From Phaeosaccion multiseriatum (taxonomy: Eukaryota > Ochrophyta, other classes): DNA of 64,000 bases. Positions within the stretch are counted from its first letter, which is position 1. The number at the start of each line of letters is the position of its first letter. This document shows, piece by piece, positions 47,645 through 59,530 of the stretch. The stretch is taken from NCBI GenBank assembly GCA_965112735.1, contig OZ218955.1:992001-1056000 (forward strand). The letters are read 5' to 3'. The position numbers and the translations under genes are program-made. The notes below the pieces were generated by a model, which was given only the letters and a program-made list of their open reading frames with translations, did not search any database and was not told the origin of the DNA.

Positions 47645-47923
47645 CCCCGAGGTCGTATCCCTCCGACTCGTCAGTCCTCCCCATCGGAACAAAGTTATCC
47701 TGTGTCCAATCGATCGCTCGTGTCGGGCGGGAGAGAGACGTGATCCAATTTGAGTTTGATGTTCCTCCTCAATTAAGGAAGTTTTGTGCCTGTGTCGCAT
47801 CCCTGGGCGGGCTGAAACTGAATCGAAGCCTAAGCCTTCCCCCTCTCCTATGAAAAGCAGCTTGACAGGATGTCAGATTTGGTGATGAAGAGAGAGTGGA
47901 AAGACGACAAAGAGAGAAGAAAG

Positions 47924-48514
47924 TCACCCCCTCCAAAGCGGCAACAAGAGCACACCGATCGCCGAGGACGAGAGCACCACCGTCGCCCATACGCCCCCAA
48001 ATGAACAACCAACCCCCGCCCCTCTGTGCCCTGCGTTTGTAGGCTTGCGTGTCTCCAAGCTCTGAAAGTCCTCGCTGTTCTTGGCCGGCTCGCAGTAGAT
48101 GGTCGTCGTTGTGGCCCCTGCTGAGAACACTTCTCCTTGGTACGGGTTGCCGTCATCGTCGGTGCAGTCTGCCATTGAGGAGCATCCTCTTTATTTGGGT
48201 TGAAGGATGATATGTACATCGATATTGTTGATCGATATGTTGTATGTATATCCATGCGTCCATTCCAGTCCACGCCAAGTCGGTCGGAAGGGTTGAAAGG
48301 GTTGAAAGGGAGGAAGGGCAGAAGAATGGACGGGTGGAAGGGTGGAAGAACAGGGGTCAGAGAGGGGCGGAGGCACGCACGACCAATGTAGTGACAGCGG
48401 ATTGAGGGGTACAGCCTGCCTGGTGAGAGAGTGAGTGAGAGAGGGAGGAGAGAGAAGTGAGAGAGAGTGTGTGAGAGAGAGACAGAGAGAGAGAGGGAGG
48501 GAGAGCGAGAGAGG

Positions 48515-48554
<40 letters not shown>

Positions 48555-49609
48555 GCAAAGAGAGGCGAGAGACGGGCTCTAACCCCATCTGCGACGAAGT
48601 GGTAGAGTGTCGACGTTCTCTGCCCACCCGGGGGGGGACTACTTCGGAGAGACACACCTCTCTCTCTCTCTCCATCTCCCTCTCCTACTCCCTCCCCCCC
48701 TCTTCACCTTTTTACGGACACTGGGTCTCCTTCTCCCTCCTTCCCTCCCTTCCTCTCTCCCTCTCCCCTCTCCCTCTCCCGTTTCTCTCTCTCCCTCTCT
48801 CTCTCTCTCCCTCTCCCTCTTTCTCTGTCTCTGTCTGTACCTTATATGCGGGCAGTGACGGTTCCCGGCCTGATAATCGTAGCAAACCTTGGCTTTGAAG
48901 CAGTACCAAGGCCCGCCTTGAGTCAGGGAAGGAGCACCACAGACCAGCACAGAAAGGCGGAACAAAGGGTGGAGAGATGAATGAGTGTGTGGATGTAGTT
49001 GGGGAAGACCCAACCAAACCAACGAACCCTGCCGTCTGGGGAGGTTGCGCAGTGGTAAGGGGTGGTAGACGGTGTCTGTTCCCTGTTTCCCCCTCTTTCT
49101 CCTGTATACACCAAGGACCCAGCCCCTCACTAGTGAGTGGGAGAGGTTGAAGAGGAAGATAAACACTCGCCAAGCTTCGAAGGCAGGCACTGTCCCTTCC
49201 TTTCCTTTAAAGACACTAGTACTGACTCACTTGGCTCTTCGCTTGTCTCCTCGTTGCAGTACACCCTTTCCAGCTCATACTCGCTCGACCCGCGGTAGCA
49301 AAGGTAGTCAACGTCCGACTCTACACCATACACTGAGCACAAGCCACGGGATGATGAGAGAACATGGCCGAGTTGCGAGCCGTTGAGAAATGGAAAACAA
49401 AGAGAGGGGAAGAGAAGTGCGTGTGTGTCTTCTCGCTCTTCCTTCTCCTTCCATCCAGTCAAGTCCCCCATCACGTCCTTCCTCTTCCTCTCACCTACAC
49501 CCCCGCGTGTGAGGAGCCCGATCACGGAGAGCACCATCAGGAGGGAAGAGGAAGAGCGCTGCCTCTTCTGCTGCCGTGGACGACGTCGCGGCGGCTGCTG
49601 CTGCTCCAT
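47924..49609 (-). CDS. Cys-rich single-pass membrane protein, unknown function
   Basis: Exons read on the minus strand: 49495-49609 (start), 49231-49332, 48841-48916 and 47924-48168 (last), with phases that require one further unresolved exon between 48169 and 48840. The N-terminus is basic then hydrophobic (SSLLMVLSVIGLLTRGG), a signal peptide or anchor. The ectodomain has paired cysteines (DYLCYRG, RVYCNEE, PWYCFKAKVCYDY, NRHCPH, DCTDDDGNPYQG, TIYCEPAK). The last exon ends with one membrane helix (VWATVVLSSSAIGVLLLPLW) three residues before the stop. This suggests a small extracellular or lumenal disulfide-bonded domain on a type I anchor. No family recognised. The start is 183 bp from the divergent PSMD9 gene. 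Confidence 0.6.
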
Positions 49610-49792
49610 GCCAGCATACACAAGCAAGATAACAACCAACAACAGGGAAAGGGGGGGGGGGGGGAGAGAAAAGGGGAAAGAGAAGAGAGCTTTGGATAAG
49701 GGAGGAGATGAAACAGCAAAAAATTACTCTTAGGCGATCCTTCGGCACCGCGATCCGCACGACCTTCACTCTTTCTCCCTCTCTCTGTAGCG

Positions 49793-50626
49793 ATGTCTGG
49801 CTTCCAAGCTCCAGCAGCACCTGTAGCACCAGAAGCACCGGTAGCACCAGCAGTTGAGGCAGGAGCCAAAGCCCTTGATGTGGCCAGGGCTGAATTAGGG
49901 CTTCTTCAGGCGAAGCGGGATGCCATCGAAGCCGAGGCAGATGCTCTATCGGACTCACTCAACGGGGCAAGGGAGGACGGGCTGCCCCCCATCGGAGTGA
50001 AGGGCGCCCTCGTTGATCGAGAAGGTTTCCCATTGGCGGGCTACGATATCTACCAGATCCGTCACCAGCGGCATAGGCTGGCATGCCTGCAGACGGACCA
50101 CAAGGCGGTGATGGAGGACTTGGAGGGGGCCTTGCACAAGGCGCACTCGCTCATGGCTCTGCAGAAGCCAAAGAAGGACGACATGAAGATGAAGGAGGAG
50201 AAAGTAGCAGCAGCAGCAGCAGCGGCAGCGGCAGCGGCCGCAGCGGCAGCGGCTATGGAGGTAGAAGACGATGCGAATCTTGCTCCTTCTGCGGAGGAGC
50301 TCGCTGCGGAGCCCTTTTGCAAGGTGAACACGGTAGCGCCTGCCTCTCCGGCAGCCACAGCGGGCCTTGAGCCGGGCGACCTCGTCGTACGCTTTGGAGG
50401 GGTCGATGCGACCAACCACAGACACCTGGGGGCCATCGTACAGCAAGTCAGCGATGGGGTGGGCAAAGTCGTTCGAGTAGTGGTCAGGAGAGGGGGTGAG
50501 GGTGAGGGTGAGGGTGAGGGTGCGTCGACTGCAGCAACAAGCGCCACCACCCTGCTGGTGCTTCGACTGACGCCGAAAGTGTGGAGTGGCAATGGGCTGC
50601 TCGGCTGCCACATCCTTCCCCTCTGA
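49793..50626 (+). CDS. PSMD9: 26S proteasome non-ATPase regulatory subunit 9 (p27/Nas2 assembly chaperone)
   Basis: Chaperone for assembly of the proteasome base (Rpt4-Rpt5 module). A single-exon frame of 277 residues. The N-terminal helical domain contains ARAELGLLQAKRDAIEAEAD and GLPPIGVKGALVDREGFPLA-GYDIYQIRHQRHRL, the family signature ('LVD.EGFPR.D.D...VR..R'). A poly-Ala linker follows (about 50210-50250), coded by GCA/GCG repeats. The PDZ domain is clear: FCKVNTVAPASPAATAGLEP-GDLVVRFGGVD. A GEGEGEGEG insertion coded by GGTGAG repeats lies near the C-terminus, which ends LGCHILPL. The start ATG follows a pyrimidine-rich leader. Confidence 0.95.
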   Translation: MSGFQAPAAPVAPEAPVAPAVEAGAKALDVARAELGLLQAKRDAIEAEADALSDSLNGAREDGLPPIGVKGALVDREGFPLAGYDIYQIRHQRHRLACLQTDHKAVMEDLEGALHKAHSLMALQKPKKDDMKMKEEKVAAAAAAAAAAAAAAAAMEVEDDANLAPSAEELAAEPFCKVNTVAPASPAATAGLEPGDLVVRFGGVDATNHRHLGAIVQQVSDGVGKVVRVVVRRGGEGEGEGEGASTAATSATTLLVLRLTPKVWSGNGLLGCHILPL

Positions 50627-52420
50627 GCAGCTTTTCCTTCGGCGTCCAGCTTCGCCCACCCCGGTGCGGTCACGGGGTTGTGGTTCTGGGTTTGTTTCGA
50701 CCACTAACCGGCATGTATATGTGAATAAGCAGTGCGTACGTACGTGCTTGCGCAGCGCAGCACGTGCATATAACTTTCCTGATGGGCAGGGTATGCGTGT
50801 ATGTGTACCCCACACATGCTTTGCACAAGAGAGTCGCGAAGATAAGGTCATCAGAGCATGATGCAGCTTCCGAAGAAGCCGCCACATCGCGATGGTAGTA
50901 CTATCGGTCGGTCGGTCGGTCGGTCGGTCGTGTGTGGGGCGGGGCGGAGGGATAGTAGGGCCGACGGTCTTGTTCTCTTTGGTTGAGCAGAGGCCCCTCT
51001 GGACACCTCGATCGCTGTTATGGACTGACTGGCGGCTCAGTGAGTGAGTGAGTGAGTGAGTGAGTGAGTGAATGTGCTTTCCTCGCCCATGGAGCTGGGT
51101 AAAGTGGCACGTATGAATGCAATCTGCTGCTACACAAAGACGACAAAGGGGAAACCGGTGCGACTGGCGCAGAGAAGAAGACAACAGACGAAACCTGTCG
51201 CGGAGGAGGAGCGGGGGGATACGTACGTACTTGTCCGATACGGTACGGAATCTATCGACCTGACAAGGTCCGCACTTTCTGGGGTTTTGTTGTTTTCTTC
51301 TGCAGAGTGGGGATTGAATTGGTTTGGGTTAAGAGGTGTCCGGCACGGTGGAACATGGAGCTCTGTGAAAGCATCTGACCCATGGGTTCTGGGTTCTCGA
51401 TTGGACCTGAAACTCTGAGAGGGGCATTGTCATAGGAGGTTGGAATTTTCGACGATATGTCCCTTGTTGAGGGTGTTTTGAGGGGGGGAGGGGGGGCTTG
51501 CGGTTCAGGCGTGCTATGGTGCTTACTTGCGACAGAAGGGCCGACCTCCGGAGGACAAGCTTTGGAAGGCTCAGCCTATGTGTATACCCTACCGGCCCAA
51601 CCGAGGACTTGCACCCCCGTTCACATCCGAATAACCCACTCACTCATTCACTCACTCACTCACTGTTAGAAGGCGTGCTTGTAGTCGTGCTGTTACCGAG
51701 GCACACGTGTAGTTTTCGCAGCAAATGTATCAGTGAAACTTAACCGTGTGTGTCTTAGTAGCGCGACCACAAGCACACCTTCTCCCCCGCTCTTCTTCTC
51801 TTACTCCAACACCCATCCCCGAAACCATCCACACACACACACCCGACTCGAAAGGCTCCTGAGTACTGGGATAATCTGCGAGGAGAACCATCTCAAGAAC
51901 AAAGTACAAGAAAAGGACACGTGGTGGCGGTCTTGTTATTTTTTGTTGGTGTTTGTACGCTTGCATTTTGTTTCAATCAATTATTAGCTGAGTTGAATTA
52001 AAAGAAGAAAGGGTACAAGGTAATAACACCCCCTCTCGTCCATCCCCTACAAACAATCCCCACACCTCGTCCCAGCCAAAAGCCCGCATCCGTAACGCTC
52101 CAAAGAAACCATCTATTATATATGATAGTACCTTTCTTGCTCCTTTCCCCCTCTAGCGAGCCTCTAATCAATCCTCGGTTCCCGTTCTCTCCCCTTACGC
52201 CTGCCTGTCACCCGCACGGCACCACCACCCCCACCCCTCTCTCTCTTCCCTCCCTCTTTACAAAGCAACCAACCAACCAATTCAGTTAGTCGGCCAGTCA
52301 GTCAATCAGTCAGTCAAAGATTAATCCCCTCCCTCGCGGCTAACGAGGGAAGTAACCAAGCCAGCAGAGCAGTTCAGAGCATCGCATGGGCCAAGGCTAA
52401 CGCACACCAAGTTAAGGACG
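50627..52420. other. Intergenic between convergent genes
   Basis: No supported exon. Holds (GGTC)n at 50905-50930, (GTGA)n at 51040-51072, ACTC runs near 51638-51664, and AT-richer sequence (51940-52020). Confidence 0.6.
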
Positions 52421-53122
52421 TCAAGCCAGCGCCCCTCCCTCGTCCTCCTCGTCGTCGTCCTCAAGCAGTTTCGCCAGCTCCAGAATGGAACCCGTTGACT
52501 CGAGGAAGTTGACAAGCTCGTCGTTACCGGATTTCCTCACTTTCAGCCCCCCCCCGCCTCCTCCTCCGCCTGCATCATCAACTGCTGCACTGGCAGTATT
52601 GGGACTTGCCTGCGCCGTGGCAGGAGCGGACTCTGACGAAGAGGCTGGAGCATCAGGAGGAGCAGGAGCCATGGCTACTGCAGATGCCGACGGCGCCGGT
52701 GCACCACCTTCCTTAGAGCCACTCGCCCCCCCTGGAGCCTTCGGCCGCTTGTGACTCTTACTACTGGTGCTGGTGCTGGTGCTACTGGTGGTGCTGGTGG
52801 TGGTATTTGCAGTGGCGCTGGAGTTGGCCGAGGGAGGGGTCACGCCGTTCATGGTCACGTTGCTGCTGCCACCGGTATCGGCGCCGGCTGCTGCCCCCGC
52901 CCCCGCCTTCCCTCTCCGTCTTCGACTCTTTCCACCTCCCGCCCCACCCGTCTCCTGCCCACCGCCCGCGCCTGAACCTGCTACACTTAAATTTCCAAGG
53001 GCAGACTTGAGTTCTTGATCTTGCTGATGTTGCTGCTGCCGCTCCTGCTCCTCCTGCTGCTGCCTCCGTTGTTGCTGCTTCTGCTCCTCCTCCTTTTCCC
53101 TCTGCTGCTCCTCCTTCTGCCT

Positions 53123-53154
<32 letters not shown>

Positions 53155-56100
53155 TGTCCTTGCCACTATTCTTCCGCTTTCTCTGCTGCTCTGCTGGGGC
53201 TGCTACTGAAGCTCCTGAGCCCTTCGTAGGTGCTGCTGTAGGGGATTTGCTTGCCTCCTCCTTCTCAGTAGTCGTGCTGTTATCTCTGTCTTCCTCCTCT
53301 TCCGTCGAAGTGCCACCACCGCCACGCCCCCCCCCGCCGGGAGCCTCCTCTTCCACCTTTGAGGCCTGCGCCTGCAATGAAGCAAAAAGCCAAGCCAAGC
53401 CAATCCAAGGCGCACAAGAAGGGAAGGGAAGAGGTGGAGGGAGGGGAGACGGGAAGGGAAGGAAGAGCGCGGGTGTACTTCGATTAGAACATAGACACAT
53501 ACAAATAGAGAGAGACGGAAACGGGGCAGGGATGCAAAGAGACAGCAAGCAAAGAATGCCCATATGTCTCGTGTCTGTTTGTCTGGCTGGCTGTGCGGCC
53601 CCACACGCATGTGGACACGCACCCACACACCTTCACCCACCCACACTTACACACACGTCACGCACCTTCTTCTCCTTCTCCTTCTTTTTCTTCTTGGCCT
53701 TTTTGCTCTTCTTGTTGGCCGCCGTCGCCTTCTTGGCATTTGTTTCCTCGTCTGCGAGCTGATCCCATAGCTCCTCCTGATAGCTTAGATGGTAAACCGA
53801 GCAGTCACACGACCCACACACGTGACACTGGCACTCATCACACATGCTCACATCGATGGAATGCCTGCTGAAGCTTTGCTTACAAATGGCGCACGTTACA
53901 AAGTACATTTTCCAGATGCGGGAGGCCCGTTTGGCAATGGCGTTACTTTTATGGTCCTCCAACACTTCAATCTTTTGCGGGGAGAGCATGGAGGCGTACA
54001 GGTTGCTGCCGTCTCCGGAGGACCGTCTCGCTGCATCGTCGCCCACCTGTTGTTGTTGTCATTGCGTTGTGTTGGTGTGTTGTTCGTTCGTTGTGATAAG
54101 GAGGAGGAGGAGGGTGGTGAGACGCAGAGGGGGGGGCAATGAATGAAAAAAAAAGAAGCGGCAAATCAATCAATCAAGAGCGAGTAGAGTCCGGTTTCAA
54201 AACGGTAGGTACAGCCGCCCCAAGCTCACATTTCCCTTTGCCATCGACTTGCCTCCTTCCCTTCCTCTACCCTATTCCACTTAAACCTCCCTCTCCCTCC
54301 GTGTCACCAACTCACTCACTCACCTGCAGCACTCGCTCCAGCCCCTCTAGTGCCATCATGACCATACTGCTCTCGCCCAACAGCTCGCCAAGGATGGGCA
54401 CGCATCCTTCCCTAACCAAGCTAGCGATCTGTGAGTCGCTACCGCAGCTTGTGGCGTTGAGCACAACCCAATATGCCTCTGACCGCACCTGTGGTGACAA
54501 TGAAGGTTCAAGTGAATGATAAATAGGGTTGGAAGGTCAATATCTGAGGTGAGTGAATGGCATATATATACACTAAAGCCTGACGCCAATCACCCATGCA
54601 TCGCACACACACAAACACACTTACACAGCGACACACATCGACGAGACACACACGCAGACATACACCCTAAGTAACCTTACGTACCTCCGAGTCGGTGTCC
54701 GGGCTGGTGGCGAGCCGGATGAGGTGCGGCATGGCACCGCTATCTAGCACTGTTTGAATCTGCTCCACCGTACCTGCCGCGATGTTGCTCAGTGTCCAGC
54801 AGGCCTCCTACGGGGTTGGGGAAGGGAGAGAGAGTGAAGGGATGGGGGGAGAGGGAAGAAAGGAAGGGAGTGAGCTAGAGGGAGGGGAAGCGAGGGTTCA
54901 TAGTTCCAGCTCAGAGGGGGTTGAGAATTTGGCTCCGATGGGCGGGTGGTAGATGCGCCGCTGCTCTGTCTCTCTCTTTCGCGCTCTCCCTCCTCCACCT
55001 TGCTCATCCTTTTCTCTTCGCGCGCTCCCTTGTCTGTGTCTCCCTCTGTGTACTGCGGACAGGATGGAATGACACAGTGTGGAGTGCGTGCTTCCTGACA
55101 TAACACAGCCTCCCTCCAAAGAGAAAGAGATCCCAATCACCCACCACACCCCTCCTTACACCCCGTCCCTCCCCACTCTCCCTCCTCCCCTTCCCTTTCC
55201 TCCCCGTCCCTTCCCTCACCTTCTGGATCTCCCGATTGTTGTGCGCAATGAGCCGTTGCAGACACGGCACCGCCCCCGCATCAATAATGTAGCGCGTATA
55301 ATCCGCATCGTCCTCCGCACACACGATATTGCCAATGGTACGCAGTGCCGGCTTGGTCACCCTCCAGCTCCGATGCATCAGCAGTTCGACCAGCCTCCAG
55401 CACACATCCGCCTCTACTACAACCTTGATGTGGGCAGAAGGCCCATCGCAGAGGTGGCTCAGTGCCCAGCAGGTATGGCTCAGCACCTCCGAATCAGACG
55501 CCATGAGCAGTTGACTGAGCATGTTCATCGCGACATTAATGTCAAACTGCGGCCGAGGCTGCCCGTCAAAGAGGTTGGACAGCGTCCAGCTGCCGATGCG
55601 GAGGAGCGACAGGAGCCCTCCGTGGTTCTCTAAACAGGTCTGCATGGGTGGCAACACACCCGCCTGAAGCACCGTATCTCGCGCCGTGGTGCCCTCCCCG
55701 GCAAGGTTTCCGAGCACCCATAGTGCCTGCTCCAGCACCTCTTCGTGCGGAGAGCTCAGCAGCCTGACCAGGGTTGGGATGGCCCCATGCTTGATGAGCA
55801 CACTGGTGTGTTCTGTGGTGCCCGCCGCAATGTTGGTCAAGGCCCACAGCGCCTCCACCTGCACCGCTGCTCGGGCCTCCAGCTTGAGCCAGCCCAGCAA
55901 CAGGGGCACCCAATTACGCTCCAGCACCTCCTGAATCAGTCGCTCGCGATTTGTGCTCAGCAAATGCCGCAGCTTCCGAGCTGCCATGAGCTGTGCCTCC
56001 TCCAATGCCTCCCCGCCTCCCGCCGCCGCCGACCCACTTACCACACACAGGCCCTTCTCCACGTGGCGGAGCTCCTCCGCAAAGGCCTTGGCGGAGAGTG

Positions 56101-57073
56101 GGGCTGCAGCCACCGAGTTGGCAGGAGCCGGAAGGGCTGCAGCCCCGCCGTTGTTTCCGCTCCCGTGCCTCCGATTGCCTCCCCCTCCTCCACCTCCACC
56201 ACCGACCATGTCCCCGCCACCGCCGCCACCACCGCCGCCGCCGCTGCTGCTGCCGCCGCCTCCGCCCCCACCTCCTCCCCCTCCGTTACTGGGACCACCG
56301 CGACCGCCTCCACCACCGCCATTGTTGTACCCTCCCCCAGGGCCTCCGGCAGTCCCGCTTCCCTTGCCGCCCATTCTACTTGCAGCCATGTCCCGCTTCG
56401 CGCCCTTGCTGCCCTTCCACTCCTCCTCATCCAACAGCTCGCAGCATTGGCAACTCCCGCGGGAGCAGTCCCCGTCGCCCATTGTGGGGTCTAAGTCGTC
56501 CTGATGGTGGTGGTGGTGGTGGTGGTGATGGAGGTGATCTCCCTCGTCGCCAACGCCCCCAGAGCCGGGGGGCGGATATGGAGAAGACAATCTACTGCCC
56601 ACCACGTCCGAATAGCCCTGATAGGCGTCCCCCATGAGCGAGGCCGGGGGCGGTGGAGGAGGTGGCGGGGGAAGGCAGGACTGCTTTCCGCTGTCGTCGT
56701 TACCACTGCCGTTACTAAAGCTACCTCCCCGACGCCCTTTCCCCCCTCCTGAGCTCATCATGACGCTATGGTCGTTCCCAGCCCCACCACCAGGGCTACC
56801 ACTGCCGCTACCGCTCCTGCCTGCCGCGGCTCCACCAGACGACGGCGCAGCTCCTTTTCCATCCGCAGCACTTCGGCCTGCTGAGGTTAAATCCTTTCCT
56901 TCCGCACCTACCCCAGCACTTCCAGCAGCCTCTGTTGCTGTTGCTGCAGCTGCCGCAGCCGCAGCCACCGCCGCCGCCGCGGCCTCCGCCGATGCGGCTA
57001 CCGCCGTCTCCTCCGCCGCCTTTGGTCCTTTCTGGCTGTCCTTCCCCCTCCCCATTCCCAGCAGAGCTAACAT
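52421..57073 (-). CDS. Importin-alpha-like ARM-repeat protein with C-terminal zinc-finger-like module
   Basis: Five phased exons: 55220-57073, 54685-54807, 54324-54488, 53666-54046 and 52421-53371, about 1157 residues. The N-terminal ~320 residues are Ala/Gly/Ser-rich and disordered; no basic importin-beta-binding domain is visible. ARM repeats follow with importin-alpha hallmarks: VEALWALTNIAAGTTEHTSV, EQALWVLGNLAGEGTTARD, TCWALSHLCDG, KPALRTIGNIVCAEDD and EACWTLSNIAAGTVEQIQTV. Exon 4 has the importin-alpha end helix (LYASMLSPQKIEVLEDHKSN) and then a Cys/His-rich module: CAICKQSF, then MCDECQCHVCGSCDC. The last exon is a long Gln/Ser/Pro-rich tail ending in a short ordered segment (NDELVNFLESTGSILELAKL). 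It may carry nuclear import cargo, but the lack of an IBB and the extra module suggest a divergent role. Confidence 0.85.
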
Positions 57074-57482
57074 CTCCTTATAAAGTAGCGTAGCAGAGGC
57101 GTCCCCTTCCTGTCCCGGTCGCGATGAAGGCAGGCGCGCCTCAAGGCCGCCGCCGCCGCTGCTGCCGGGAGTGGGTGCTCTCCCCTACTGATTCCTACCG
57201 CCTTCGATGCTTCTGTTACACTATTCAGCACGCTCAGCGCACTGTACCCCGCAAACGCCGGAGAGGCGGCCAACAGATGACTACTTCTGCGAGCTCTTTA
57301 TTCCCTTCCCTCCCTCCGCACTTTCCCTACCGTTTGCTGGTCTTCCTCTAAAATCGGGCCACAGCCCTCTCGCGTCCCCCCCGGGGGAAGTCCTGCAGTA
57401 AGGCAGCAAATTATTTTGGCCTTCTTCCCCTTCTCCTTTCCTTCCTCCATCCCATAATACCATACCATCCATTAGGCAAAAC

Positions 57483-59495
57483 ATGGTCCCATCCTCCATG
57501 AGCAAGAAGAGAAAGCGAAGTGGAAAGCCGCAGACGCAGGCTGCTGGAGAGCTGTGGGTGGGAAGTGAAGCACTCGCGGTGCTGAAAGGCGGCTTGCGAT
57601 CGTGCAGGGGCAAGGAGTACAACAACACCTCTTCCACGAGCATCCCCTTTGTGCGTGCCCCCCTGCAAGTCATCTTCCAGAATGATACTAGTAGGTCGGT
57701 TGCTCGGAGTCATGAGGGGGCGGCATCCCACAACCCCACTTCTCTCTTCCTCTCCTCCCACAACCCCTCTTCGTCATGCTTGTCCACCGTCCATTCCCTC
57801 ATGCTTGTCCACCTTCCTGTCTGTCTGTATGTCTACCTACCTGCCTGTCGGCAGCTGCCACACGCTGTACTGGGTCGATACAAACGGAGCCCTCACACAG
57901 GAGCAGCGCATCGTAGGGACGGGCTACATTCAGGATGGGAGCGTCAAGAACTCCGCCGAGAGGGGCACCATGACTGGCCACTTGTTCGTTTGTCTGCGCG
58001 AGGGAGGCGCAGAAGGAAGGAAGCAGCAGCAGAAGGGACAGGAGGGAGGAGAGAGAGCTGCTGCTGGTGCTGGAGCTACTGCTGCTGTTGGCCCTGAGGG
58101 TGCGAAGAAGATACTGGCCAAGGATCTGACAGAAGAGGATGGAGTCTTGTACTGCTACCGAGCCTTGTATGTGGGGTCGACGGAGACTGGAGGGCTGCAC
58201 GTCGTCCGTGCGAGGAGGAGGCCAGCAGCGCCAACGGGAGGAGAAAGAGGGGAAGTGGGAGTGAAAGATGGAGGGCCTGCTACTCGGCGCCGGAAGGGTG
58301 CTCAAAGTAGAGAGCAAGAGCAGGAGGAAGGAGAGATTATGGTGTCATGGACAGCGGACAAGGAGGATGCGACGTCCGCTGAGCAGCGGCGAAGTCGAGA
58401 AGAGTGGGACCGCAGGATCTTCGCCCCTCGGGTGGTGGAGGGCTTTTTGGTGTGCGTTGATGAAGCGCTCTTGGTGCGCTCTCCCGGCGGCGGCGGCGGT
58501 GGTGATGCCGGTGATGGTGGTGGTGGTGGTGGTGGTGGTGGTGGTGGTGGTGGCAGCGCTGCTGCTGCTGGTGGCCCTCTCCCCGACGATAGTGGTGTGG
58601 AGGACTGTGGAGGAGGGAGGCGGAGGCTGCTCTCTAAATCGAGTCAAAGTGCCAGTGTCGCGCCATTTGCGCGAGGAGCAGGAGGAAAGGGCAGAGGAGG
58701 AGGAGAGGCCTTGCTCGCGCAGCTGGAGGAGGCCTTGGTCGTCGATCTCAAGGTACTTCGGATCGTACTGTTACGGGGGAGAAGGGGAGGCGAGCTTTCT
58801 CTCTCACACATGCACGCACGCACACACGCACGCACACATACATAATCTCTCGGACACGCGCACTTCCTCTCTCTCTTTCTCTCTCTCTCTCTCACACACA
58901 CACGCCCTCACTCACACGTCCTGCCCCTCCCCCACAGGCGATTCAGCGCAAGCTGTCCCCTCTGGCGTGTGACTTGCTTCGCCAGAGCACGGCCATTTGG
59001 CTGTGCGGGGTGTGTCGATCCGACCTCAAAGCGCCGCCGCAGTTCTACCCGAGGGGGTTCGGAGAGGAGTGGCTGCGCACCCAAAGGAGGAGAGGAGGAG
59101 ACCCCCGGGGGGCAGCAGAGACCAGGTCAGCAGAGGACGAGGGAAAGAGCGTCGCGGGGGAGGACGAGAAGAGGGCCGGAGAAGACGAATGCCAGGTATG
59201 TAGTGTGTGTGCGTGTGTGTGTGCGTGCGTATACGGTATCTGGGGTTAAACGGGCACGATGTGTACGGTACAGTAGGGTATGTGTGCACAGCAGAGGCTT
59301 TGGCTTGCCTTGCCTTGCGTTGCCACAAAGAGGTGCTTTGAAGAGAGAGGATGGCCACTGCTGCAGCTATGTGGTGAGCAGTAGTCATATGTCGAAGTCT
59401 TTCTTGTTTGCCCCTCTCTGTGCTTTGGTCCCAGCCCGCTGCCCTCCCTTCCGACCACCGACGCTCTGTCTATAGCTCATGTCTTTCTCCCTTCC

Positions 59496-59530
<35 letters not shown>

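Larger units (their letters stand above)
47255..47736. repeat. Dispersed repeat R, copy 2, interrupted by two inverted-repeat elements
   Basis: The two outer blocks (47255-47320 and 47645-47736) match copy 1 at 35036-35192 in the same order and orientation. Between them lie about 325 bp not present in copy 1, accounted for by the two elements listed separately. Confidence 0.87.
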
